A stretch of 36,826 bases of DNA from CAYRGC01 sp964423795 (GTDB taxonomy: Bacteria; Patescibacteriota; Gracilibacteria; Peribacterales; Peribacteraceae), in the NCBI GenBank assembly GCA_964423795.1, contig CAYRGC010000012.1, forward strand, positions 1-36,826. The letters run 5' to 3'. Within the stretch, counting starts at the first letter, position 1, and each line of letters opens with the position of its first letter. Shown piece by piece: positions 8,119-14,497 of this stretch. Position numbers and translations under genes: made by a program. Below the pieces are notes generated by a model. The model was not told the DNA's origin. It made no database searches and was given only the letters and a program-made list of their open reading frames with translations.

Positions 8119-8893
8119 CATCTTCGGGTTCGAGACGAATGTTTGTAGTATCAATTACGTTCATTGAAACGGTATCTGTATTCTCTCCCGCGACTCTCCA
8201 TGCACGGAAAATATGTTCACGCCCAGCACCAGGATTGGGTATTTTCTGAGGAATAAGCTCATTGGTCTGTAAATTAAAAGTGTAACCGGTGATCAATTCG
8301 GCGGCCTCAACTCTTTTTAAAGTTCCAATTTCTACAAGTCCATCTCCTGCATCAATGTTTGATGGGAGAATTAAAGTTCTCTGGTGTGCAATTCCATTAA
8401 CAAGATGAAATGGTGTAGGTACGACGTACATTTTTCGATCACGAATCATAATATCTCCGTAGCTTCCAAAGCCTTTAACATTTTTATTCTTATGCGCATA
8501 TTCATGATCTGCATTTAAAAAGTCACCGTGGCAGAACACTAGATCAAGGATTGGAAAGCTGTCTCCATCAGGATTTTTTGGGTAACGACCAAATACGTAG
8601 TAGATGCTTCGACCATTGTGAAACCCTGTTGGAACCTGACTATTTGAATCGAAATTGGCATCTCTACCAGGATATGCAAGACCCTTAAGCTCGTAGCCAT
8701 CGGTCACACTAACAATCTTAAAATCGGGGTAACTATTGCGACCACCTTGATCAAAATTCATTCCAATTTCCTCGAGACGTTTAATAAACCAATTTTGGAA
8801 ATGAAACTCTTTGTCTTTACTACTTTCACGCTGAATCAATTCACCCTGACGAATTGCCTCCACGCAGCGCTTGAATATCGGTATCACTGTCAT
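8108..8893 (-). CDS. Putative type II restriction endonuclease (PD-(D/E)XK)
   Basis: Likely DNA-cleaving partner of the adjoining methyltransferase. I see a PD-(D/E)XK-type signature: YPDF (P56, D57) followed by GYELKGL (E68, K70), then a conserved-looking NFDSNSQVPTG segment seen in several restriction enzymes. The product is 261 residues, soluble, with an acidic tail (EPEDDED). I start at ATG 8893 (MTVIPIFKRCVEAI): a TAAAAT -10-like box lies seven bases upstream and the longer form would add 22 residues of poor coding character. It is the first gene of a two-gene unit. The recognition sequence cannot be read from the protein. The restriction role is inferred from motif plus methylase neighbour. 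Confidence 0.78.
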   Translation of the reverse strand: MTVIPIFKRCVEAIRQGELIQRESSKDKEFHFQNWFIKRLEEIGMNFDQGGRNSYPDFKIVSVTDGYELKGLAYPGRDANFDSNSQVPTGFHNGRSIYYVFGRYPKNPDGDSFPILDLVFCHGDFLNADHEYAHKNKNVKGFGSYGDIMIRDRKMYVVPTPFHLVNGIAHQRTLILPSNIDAGDGLVEIGTLKRVEAAELITGYTFNLQTNELIPQKIPNPGAGREHIFRAWRVAGENTDTVSMNVIDTTNIRLEPEDDED

Positions 8894-8973
8894 AAATCGG
8901 ATTTTACTGTATTTTTGATTTTTCTGAAGAGAAGTTCCCAATCGTTCCCGACAGCTCATTGACGTATCTTTCC

Positions 8974-9078
8974 TTATAGGATCAGGTCAGTCTTCTCCTC
9001 TGCTTGGCTGTTCAGGATCAATATGATGTTATCGAGCGAGTATTTGAGTTCTGTGAACTTCTTGGCCAATTCGAGCAT
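8974..9078 (-). pseudogene. Short ORF, possible recombinase C-terminal remnant
   Basis: A 34-codon open frame (MLELAKKFTELKYSLDN and on) at the right edge of the island. The frame stays open upstream through attR into flanking DNA. The helical, Leu-rich text resembles the coiled-coil tail of large serine recombinases found in tRNA-linked islands of related bacteria, but the match is only by eye and I see no catalytic part. It could also be chance coding potential. Confidence 0.25.
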
Positions 9079-9101
9079 ATCAAAATTCCGTTCCCAATTA
9101 T

Positions 9102-9118
9102 TCCCCTCAGCTCCACCA
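9102..9118 (+). repeat. attR-like direct repeat (tRNA-Ala 3' end copy)
   Basis: Second copy of TCCCCTCAGCTCCACCA, identical to the 3' end of the tRNA-Ala gene at 5808-5824. GC-rich chromosomal sequence resumes immediately afterwards with the tspO stop at 9125. It marks the right boundary of the island. Confidence 0.88.
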
Positions 9119-9124
9119 ACATCG

Positions 9125-9526
9125 TCATCGCTTCCGGTTCATCCAGGTGATCGTGATCTGCAGGCAGGTCGCGAACGTTACCCAGAGCAGGTACGGCATT
9201 TGCGCGTAGGCCACCCAGAGCAGGGCATCGTGGACGGCGATGATGCCCCAGACGATGGTGACGAGCACGACGAGGATATCGAGCGTCGCGAGCAGGTTGC
9301 TCTTCAGTCGGAACTGGAGGGGCGTGTAGGCGGCGTTCGAGACCAGGTTGAGGAGGAACGGAACGGCGATGACTCCTGGGATCGCGCCTCGCAGCGCCTG
9401 CACGAACACCGCGCCGAAGGATACGGCGATGATCAGGTACAGGACGGACCAGACCGGGCCGAATACCCTGGGGGAAGGGGCCCAGGAGGGCTTACGGAGC
9501 TCTGCGTATCGGGTGTAGGTCGTCAT
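9125..9526 (-). CDS. tspO: TspO/MBR family membrane protein
   Basis: Small membrane protein of the TspO (translocator/tryptophan-rich sensory protein) family, which binds porphyrins and other hydrophobic ligands; its cellular role in bacteria is only partly known. The 133-residue length is slightly short for the family. It has the N-terminal signature PSWAPSPRVFGPVWSVLY and about five hydrophobic segments, ending in a basic tail MNRKR. Start: ATG 9526 has TAGGAT at 9533-9538, exactly six bases upstream, so the mRNA is predicted to be leaderless. It ends seven bases from the island's attR, so the island inserted just outside the gene without cutting it. Confidence 0.9.
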   Translation of the reverse strand: MTTYTRYAELRKPSWAPSPRVFGPVWSVLYLIIAVSFGAVFVQALRGAIPGVIAVPFLLNLVSNAAYTPLQFRLKSNLLATLDILVVLVTIVWGIIAVHDALLWVAYAQMPYLLWVTFATCLQITITWMNRKR

Positions 9527-9577
9527 CCCTCGATCCTAGCACTTATCGGGCGTTCGAGCATGCGTGGCGACGGATGT

Positions 9578-9606
9578 GTGACAATAAAAAGAAAATATTG
9601 TATAAT
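9578..9606 (+). promoter_or_regulatory. Strong promoter of the small lipoprotein gene
   Basis: -35 GTGACA (9578-9583), 17-base spacer, consensus -10 TATAAT (9601-9606). Transcription should start near 9613, giving a leader of about 67 bases before ATG 9680. This is one of the few genes here with a long leader and a Shine-Dalgarno-like GAAAGGGA. Confidence 0.8.
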
Positions 9607-9628
9607 ATAACAAGTCATTTCCTGATCA

Positions 9629-9646
9629 TCGTCGACGGATCGACGA
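9629..9646 (+). promoter_or_regulatory. Hairpin in the 5' leader of the small lipoprotein gene
   Basis: Perfect 7-bp inverted repeat TCGTCGA-CGGA-TCGACGA within the leader, about 17 bases after the expected transcription start. No T-run follows, so it is not a terminator; it may stabilise the mRNA or bind a regulator. Confidence 0.4.
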
Positions 9647-9679
9647 GGGAACTGGCATCGGTCATTGAAAGGGAATTCG

Positions 9680-9895
9680 ATGAAACATCTCATCGCCGCC
9701 GCGGCTCTGGTGCTCGCCCTTGCTGGTTGCAAAAGCGCTCCCCCACTGAACGTCAACGTTCGGTTCGAGAGCCCGCTTCCTGCCACCGTTTTGGGCCAGA
9801 AACTCGTTACGAGAGTGGAGTATTCCTTCTCGGACGGGCAGCAGGGGGTCTCGGCAACGATCAGCCCTGAGGGCCGTCCAACCGACGGCCGGTAG
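9680..9895 (+). CDS. Small lipoprotein (71 aa)
   Basis: The N-terminus MKHLIAAAALVLALAGCKS is a classic lipoprotein signal peptide with lipobox LAGC (C17). The mature part is only about 55 residues (PPLNVNVRFESPLP, then a short beta-rich stretch) and matches no family I recognise. ATG 9680 is preceded by GAAAGGGA at a suitable distance, which favours it over the in-frame TTG at 9665. It has a near-consensus promoter and its own downstream terminator, so it is a well-isolated, probably highly expressed monocistronic gene. Surface-anchored small protein is as far as the sequence allows. Confidence 0.75.
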   Translation: MKHLIAAAALVLALAGCKSAPPLNVNVRFESPLPATVLGQKLVTRVEYSFSDGQQGVSATISPEGRPTDGR

Positions 9896-9903
9896 ACCGA
9901 CAC

Positions 9904-9938
9904 AAAGACCTCGTCGCTCACGCTGCGAGGTCTTTTCT
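9904..9938. terminator. Bidirectional rho-independent terminator
   Basis: Perfect 10-bp stem AAAGACCTCG / CGAGGTCTTT with a 12-base loop (9914-9925) and a T-run on the plus strand. It lies between the lipoprotein gene and the convergent tRNA-Phe, and can serve both. Confidence 0.9.
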
Positions 9939-9949
9939 TCACGAAAAAA

Positions 9950-10024
9950 TGGTGGCCCCGGTCAGAATCGAACTGACTACGCCTGCCTCTTCAGGGCAGC
10001 GCTCTACCGGTGAGCTACAGGGCC
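9950..10024 (-). tRNA. tRNA-Phe (anticodon GAA)
   Basis: On the minus strand a 75-base cloverleaf: acceptor GGCCCTG / CGGGGCC with a G-T pair, D arm GCTC/GAGC, anticodon stem CTGCC/GGCAG with loop CTGAAGA (anticodon GAA), T arm GTCAG TTCGATT CTGAC, and encoded CCA. Its promoter appears to lie about 200 bases upstream, beyond a tandem repeat that contains copies of the first 17 bases of this tRNA. The terminator at 9904-9938 ends the transcript. Confidence 0.95.
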
Positions 10025-10202
10025 ATATTTCCGTGGATCGATGATGTGAAAGTCTCAGGGACCGAGCGCTCTTCCATTGGTCCGCTTTGCGGACGCGGTG
10101 AGCTACAGGGCCATATTTCCGTGGATCGATGATGTGAAAGTCTCAGGGACCGAGCGCTCTTCTTCCATTGGTCCGCTTTGCGGACGCGGTGAGCTACAGG
10201 GT
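10008..10202 (-). repeat. Tandem repeat built from the tRNA-Phe 5' end
   Basis: Two units (10008-10095, 88 bp; 10096-10186, 91 bp with three extra bases) plus a partial third (10187-10202). On the minus strand each unit starts GGCCCTGTAGCTCACCG, the first 17 bases of tRNA-Phe, then a perfect hairpin GTCCGC-AAA-GCGGAC, then AGAGCGCT (as in the tRNA), then unrelated sequence up to the next copy. The units look like tRNA 5' halves whose D loop received an insertion. They would be transcribed as the 5' leader of the tRNA-Phe precursor. Confidence 0.9.
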
Positions 10203-10220
10203 CACGATGAGAGCCGGGAG

Positions 10221-10248
10221 AGTGTAGCACCGGCAAGGGAATTCTCAA
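10221..10248 (-). promoter_or_regulatory. Promoter for the tRNA-Phe transcript
   Basis: Minus strand: -35 TTGAGA (10243-10248), 16-base spacer, -10 TACACT (10221-10226). The expected start near 10214 precedes the tandem repeat, so the precursor would carry a leader of about 190 bases. A weaker promoter inside each repeat unit cannot be excluded. Confidence 0.6.
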
Positions 10249-10254
10249 TGCGTT

Positions 10255-11601
10255 CTAGGGCTGCCGCCCTTTGCGGAGCAGATCGCCGATTTCCTTCGCG
10301 AGCCTTTTGGCCAGGACGGCGTTCGGCTCGGGGGCGTTGAAGTGGCAGCAGTTGTCGGTGTAGACGGCGGTATGAATCCCGTCGAACGCGTCGGAGAGAT
10401 CGGCGAAGGCGATGCCCTCCGCCCGGAGGCGTTTTCCCGCTTCCCGCAGGAGCGGATAGCCGTGGTCCACGTACGGCCTGAAGGGGCTTTGCTCGTCCCA
10501 GGCGAGGGATTTCTCCGCCTTCGTCATCGCGTGCGCGCCCGCGTATTGGTTCGGCTGGAGCGCGCTCAGATACGCGATGCCGTTTGCGCGGCTGAGGAGC
10601 CCCAGTTGCCGCGTGGCGTTCTCCCACACGGAGGCGGCGTCGGCCACCAGGTCGTCGGCGCTGCGGTAGTCGGGCAGGGGCCCGGGATCGATGAGCGCGC
10701 GCAGGCGGTCGCCGGGCTTGTAGAGCGTCAGCTCGCGTCCCGTCTTTTCGAGCTCTCCGGCCGCGCGGGTATCGAGGATTTTCCAGAGCAGGTTTCCCGT
10801 CATGAGCCGTCCGGGCAGCGATCGCGCGAACGCCGCCGCGAGCGCGGAGCGTTGGCGGGCGAGCAATTCGCCGCCGGCCCGCAGCAGCGTGAGCTCCGGA
10901 TCCGCGTTCGCCTGCCAGAGGCGGCCGAACCATCCGTACGGATAGAAGGGCGATGCGCCGTAGTCGAGATTGTAGATCTTCCCCATCGTCACCTCGTTGA
11001 ATCCGTCGAGGGACACGATCATGTCGAACGTGGCGCCGAGCGACATCACGTACTCGATCGCGAGGAGCTGCTGCGGCTCCTTGTGCCCGTAAAAGGCCGT
11101 CGAGCTGAAGACGATCTCCTTGTCCTTGAGCTCGGGAAGCTTGCTCAGTTCCTTGCGCAGGACGTCGTCCCCGCCCCAGTCGAGGAAGCCGCGCGCGACC
11201 GAACCGCCCGTGATGTTGATGACGAACCTTCGCGGATCGCGTTTCTTCAGGAGCGGCCCGGCATCCTGCTCGAAGCCGTAATCCGCAAGCTGCTCTTCGC
11301 CGTAAGGACGCGGGTTCTTCCGATCACCCGTGCGCAGACCGACGCCGAAGTAGGGATGGAACACCTCGCGATCCGCGGCGTTGAGGTTGATCGCGCCCGT
11401 CGCGCTCGCGGCCGCCGGCCGCGTTCCCGCGATCGACGCCTTCTCCGTATCCATCCCGCCGTACGTGACGATCTTGCGCTCGAGGAGCGAGAGCGTGATC
11501 CAGGATCCCGCCTCGGCGGCGAGCAGGACGAGGCAGATCAGGAGGAGCCAGCCGCAGACGCGCGCCGCAAGAGAAAGCCGGGATGCGTGGTGCACGGGCA
11601 C
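10255..11601 (-). CDS. Membrane-anchored SGNH/GDSL-type hydrolase
   Basis: Predicted extracytoplasmic esterase or acetyl-transfer enzyme of the SGNH hydrolase superfamily. Of 448 residues, about 12-34 form one membrane segment. The candidate catalytic Ser is in NITGGSVA (S134), a block-III-like Asn in SLDGFNE (N202), and the Asp-x-x-His-type dyad near the end in DNCCHFN (D416, H420). Substrate unknown; a cell-surface glycan is a reasonable guess given the divergent glycosyltransferase. I start at GTG 11601: TACCCT (11608-11613) lies exactly six bases upstream, matching the leaderless pattern of this genome, and the GTG immediately precedes the membrane segment. GTG 11607 and further upstream starts are possible. 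Confidence 0.82.
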   Translation of the reverse strand: MPVHHASRLSLAARVCGWLLLICLVLLAAEAGSWITLSLLERKIVTYGGMDTEKASIAGTRPAAASATGAINLNAADREVFHPYFGVGLRTGDRKNPRPYGEEQLADYGFEQDAGPLLKKRDPRRFVINITGGSVARGFLDWGGDDVLRKELSKLPELKDKEIVFSSTAFYGHKEPQQLLAIEYVMSLGATFDMIVSLDGFNEVTMGKIYNLDYGASPFYPYGWFGRLWQANADPELTLLRAGGELLARQRSALAAAFARSLPGRLMTGNLLWKILDTRAAGELEKTGRELTLYKPGDRLRALIDPGPLPDYRSADDLVADAASVWENATRQLGLLSRANGIAYLSALQPNQYAGAHAMTKAEKSLAWDEQSPFRPYVDHGYPLLREAGKRLRAEGIAFADLSDAFDGIHTAVYTDNCCHFNAPEPNAVLAKRLAKEIGDLLRKGRQP

Positions 11602-11689
11602 CGCCACAGGGTACCCGTTTCCGTTCGGACTTCTCTTTGACGCGCGCGTGCGAATATTCCGCCGACGCGATCCGTGGCAGACTGCTTTC

Positions 11690-12547
11690 GTGCGCCCCGT
11701 TCTCCTCATTGGCTGTGCCGCGGACGAGGCATTCGCGCCGGGGCTCGCGGCCACCGTCCGCTCACTACTGGAGCGCCTTTCCCCTGACGTGACGGCACGC
11801 CTCTTCATCATCGATGCCGGACTTTCCTCCGGTACGAGAGAGAAGCTTCGGCAGTCGTGGGAGGAGCGTAGGCCGGAGATCCGTTGGCTGCCGTTCGATC
11901 CCTCGCCCGTGCTGGCTCTCAAGGCAGGTGGGCGTTTTCCTCCCGTCACGTACGCACGTCTACTTCTTCCGGAGCTTCTCCCCTCTTCAGAGAGGCGTCT
12001 CCTCTACCTCGATGCTGATTTGCTCGTCCGCGCCGACGTCACTTCTCTTTGGGACATCGATCTCGGTGACGCTGCGTTTGGCGCAGTACAGGATCTCGGG
12101 TGCCTCACGGTCTCCGAGCCTCGGTTCGGACTGCGCAAGTACGAGGAGCTCGGGCTGCCCCACGATCGCCCGTACTGCAACGCAGGGGTTCTTTTGATCG
12201 ATCTCCTCCGCTGGCGAGCGGAGCGCGTATCGCAGCGGGTGATCGAGTACGTCGCATCGCATCCGGACGACGTGCAATGGCCGGAGCAGGACGGGCTCAA
12301 CGTCGTGGCGGGAGACCGATGGAAGCCGCTCGATCCCCGGTGGAACTCGCTTCTCGGGAGCCTGCGGACCTCGTCGGCGCTGTCCTGGTCCGACGACCGG
12401 ACCGATCCCCGGACGCTCTCGCGTTTCGCGGTCGATCCCGCGATCGTGCACTTCATCGGTCCCGCGAAGCCGTGGCTTGGACGCACGGGGCATCCGTTCG
12501 AGGGGGAATACGCCGAAATGCTCGCGAAAACCGCGTTCCGGACTTGA
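11690..12547 (+). CDS. Glycosyltransferase family 8
   Basis: Retaining sugar transferase of the GT8 type, related to lipopolysaccharide galactosyl/glucosyltransferases; it would transfer a hexose from a nucleotide sugar to a cell-surface glycan on the cytoplasmic side. The 285-residue product has LLIGCAADEAF near the start, the metal-binding DxD motif in LYLDADLLVRADVTSLW, a CNAGVLLIDL segment and QDGLN, followed by a late HFIGPAKPW motif that is characteristic of the family. Start GTG 11690 has CAGACT (weak -10) six bases upstream. Divergent from the SGNH hydrolase with an 88-base shared region. Donor and acceptor cannot be deduced. Confidence 0.88.
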   Translation: MRPVLLIGCAADEAFAPGLAATVRSLLERLSPDVTARLFIIDAGLSSGTREKLRQSWEERRPEIRWLPFDPSPVLALKAGGRFPPVTYARLLLPELLPSSERRLLYLDADLLVRADVTSLWDIDLGDAAFGAVQDLGCLTVSEPRFGLRKYEELGLPHDRPYCNAGVLLIDLLRWRAERVSQRVIEYVASHPDDVQWPEQDGLNVVAGDRWKPLDPRWNSLLGSLRTSSALSWSDDRTDPRTLSRFAVDPAIVHFIGPAKPWLGRTGHPFEGEYAEMLAKTAFRT

Positions 12548-12604
12548 TTTCGCAATGTCGCCGAGTTTCCTGCGTGCAGCCGTTCTCTGGGCTACACTCG
12601 ATCC

Positions 12605-14131
12605 GTGATCTGGCCACCCATCACCATGGCGACGCAACACCCGGACAACGCGGGGGCGCCGTGGTGGAAGCCCGATCCCTTCGTGTCCACGTACGAGGAG
12701 CTGGACGAACTGCTCCTCCTCTTCCGCGAGCTGCCCGTCGACGAATACATGTGGGACTGGGAGGGCAAGCACGTCGACGAGGCCGTCGGCGAGAAACTCT
12801 ACGCCCGCGCGCACGAGTTCTTTTCCACGCATCCGCTCGGCGAGGACAAGCATCTCACCTTCCGCATCCCCGCGTACGAGGACGGGAAGATGCACCGCAC
12901 CGCCAGGGCCTTCATGAACGTGCTGTCGCTCTGGGATATGGCGGCCGAGATGCGTCTCCCCCGCCCCCCGGTGACGGAGATGTTCGTGCCGCTCACGACG
13001 AAGGCGGAGCACCTCATCGCCGTCCGTAAGGCCTTCCTCGACGTCGCGGACTATCACCGCAAGGTGTTCGGCACGTCGGATCGCGCGGGCAACCGCGAGC
13101 ATCGCATCCACGTGACGCCGCTCGTGGAGGACGTGGAGTCGCTCTTCAGCATCCGCGAGATCCTCGCGCCGTACTGGAAGACGCTCGAGCTCGGCGACAA
13201 GGAGGCCAAGGAGCGCGGACTGCGGGTGTTCCTCGCGCGCTCGGATCCGGCGATGAACGCCGGTCTCCTCCCGGCCGTCGTCGCGGCGAAGGCGGCGCTC
13301 TCCGTGATTGCCGACCTCTCGGACGAGTTGTCGATCCCCGTCCATCCGGTCATCGGCACGGGGTCGCTCCCCTTCCGGGGATCGGTGAACCCGACGTACG
13401 TCGATACCTTTCTCCCGCAGTACGCGGGCGTGCGCACGTACTCCATCCAGTCCGCGTTCCGGTACGATTATCCGCGGGAGGAAGTGCACGCCGCCCTCGA
13501 GCGCATGCGCGCGGAAGTTCCGCGGCACGAGGCGCTGCGACTCAGCGAGGACGAGCGCGCACGGCTGCTTCGCTTCAGTCAGACGATGATCGACGAGTGG
13601 AAGACGACCATCGAGCCGCTCGCGCCGCTCATCAATCAGATCGCCAAGCACATCCCGCCCCGCCGGGAACGCCTGCAACACATCGGCCTCTTCGGTTACA
13701 GCCGCGGCGTCGGCAAGGTGACGCTGCCGCGCGCGATCGGCTTCACCGCCGCGTTCTACTCGATCGGCGTGCCCCCCGAGCTGCTTACGACCGGACGGGC
13801 GCTGACGCTCGCCAAGAAGGAGGGATTGCTTCCCCTCCTCGAGAAGACGTACCCGGCGCTCCGTAACGACCTCGTCCACGCGGGCAAGTACTTCAACCGG
13901 GAGAACCTCGAGCTCCTCTCCCGCACGCAGCCCGCGCTCAAGTCCGTGATCGAGGACGTCGCCGCGATCGAGGGATGGCTCGGTTCACCGCTCGGTCCCG
14001 CGAAGCCGCATCACGTCATCCACCGCAACGTCACGTCCACGATCGCGCAGCGCGTCATCGGCGACGTCGATCAGTCCGCCATCCGCCACGACATCGTGGA
14101 GGCGGCGAAGATCAGGAGGAGTTTGGGGTGA
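12605..14131 (+). CDS. ppcA: Archaeal-type phosphoenolpyruvate carboxylase
   Basis: Carboxylates phosphoenolpyruvate to oxaloacetate, an anaplerotic reaction. At 508 residues it is the small archaeal-type enzyme (PF14010), not the roughly 900-residue bacterial form. The N-terminal MATQHPDN signature is diagnostic; RIHVTPLVEDVESL, IGTGSLPFRGSVNPTY and RRERLQHIGLFGYSR are further conserved segments. I use GTG 12605 (MIWPPITMATQHPDN), which matches the length of archaeal N-termini; TACACT at 12593-12598 ends six bases upstream, again predicting a leaderless mRNA. No other central-carbon gene is adjacent, so its role has to be inferred from the enzyme alone. Distribution of this family in bacteria is patchy, which points to transfer. 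Confidence 0.95.
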   Translation: MIWPPITMATQHPDNAGAPWWKPDPFVSTYEELDELLLLFRELPVDEYMWDWEGKHVDEAVGEKLYARAHEFFSTHPLGEDKHLTFRIPAYEDGKMHRTARAFMNVLSLWDMAAEMRLPRPPVTEMFVPLTTKAEHLIAVRKAFLDVADYHRKVFGTSDRAGNREHRIHVTPLVEDVESLFSIREILAPYWKTLELGDKEAKERGLRVFLARSDPAMNAGLLPAVVAAKAALSVIADLSDELSIPVHPVIGTGSLPFRGSVNPTYVDTFLPQYAGVRTYSIQSAFRYDYPREEVHAALERMRAEVPRHEALRLSEDERARLLRFSQTMIDEWKTTIEPLAPLINQIAKHIPPRRERLQHIGLFGYSRGVGKVTLPRAIGFTAAFYSIGVPPELLTTGRALTLAKKEGLLPLLEKTYPALRNDLVHAGKYFNRENLELLSRTQPALKSVIEDVAAIEGWLGSPLGPAKPHHVIHRNVTSTIAQRVIGDVDQSAIRHDIVEAAKIRRSLG

Positions 14132-14150
14132 GAGAACGCGTTTATTCTTC

Positions 14151-14179
14151 TTGAATAGGGAAAATGGTCGCTTTACTCT
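14151..14179 (+). promoter_or_regulatory. Promoter of the 101-aa hypothetical gene
   Basis: -35 TTGAAT (14151-14156), 17-base spacer, -10 TACTCT (14174-14179), then six bases to ATG 14186. Predicts a leaderless mRNA. Confidence 0.72.
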
Positions 14180-14185
14180 GTTTTC

Positions 14186-14491
14186 ATGAAGAAGAACATG
14201 AAGGAATTTGAAGGCCCGATCGCGGCAGCAGCGTCGATCCTCAGTCAAGAGACGGGACTCGAGGAAGCGCAGGTCACGACGAGACTTGAGCGTCTCGTCC
14301 GGGGGTACAGGGGTCGATTGAAAAACGTCGAATTGGTTCTGCGGGAAGCGATGACCGCTTTCCGGACCGAGCACAAAGGGCAGCCCGATGTGCAGGATGA
14401 ATGGAACTCAGCCTTTCGAGTAACGACGGATGGTCCCATGCGGCAAACCGGCGGCGGCAGAAGGGTGATCCGAGATTCACGGGGATTGTGA
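14186..14491 (+). CDS. Hypothetical protein (101 aa)
   Basis: Small soluble helical protein (MKKNMKEFEGPIAAAASILSQ and on) of no recognised family, with no signal peptide or membrane segment. Glu/Arg-rich helices span about residues 20-65 and the tail is Gly/Arg-rich (GGGRRVIRDSRGL), which could contact nucleic acid. A good promoter ending exactly six bases before ATG 14186 supports it being real despite its small size. It ends six bases from the convergent end of pbpC, with no obvious terminator between them. Confidence 0.7.
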   Translation: MKKNMKEFEGPIAAAASILSQETGLEEAQVTTRLERLVRGYRGRLKNVELVLREAMTAFRTEHKGQPDVQDEWNSAFRVTTDGPMRQTGGGRRVIRDSRGL

Positions 14492-14497
14492 GCGGGT

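Larger units (their letters stand above)
5825..9118. mobile_element. tRNA-Ala-integrated restriction-modification island
   Basis: About 3.3 kb bounded by a 17-bp direct repeat of the tRNA-Ala 3' end. Base composition drops sharply to roughly 40% GC compared with the 60-65% of both flanks, beginning just after 5824 and ending before 9119. It carries a nuclease and DNA methyltransferase pair on the minus strand. No complete integrase or recombinase gene is present; only a short ORF remnant at 8974-9078 might derive from one. The left end (5825-6048, 224 bases) is AT-rich and has no gene. Four same-strand copies of GTTCCCAA lie near the ends (5894, 5974, 8934, 9090). The element may be a cargo-only island moved in trans, or a decayed one. 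Confidence 0.85.

Noticed and set aside
10008..10202. Possible CRISPR array
   Set aside because: Only two units plus a fragment; the whole unit repeats rather than a short repeat with unique spacers, and the repeat is tRNA-derived. No cas genes are present.
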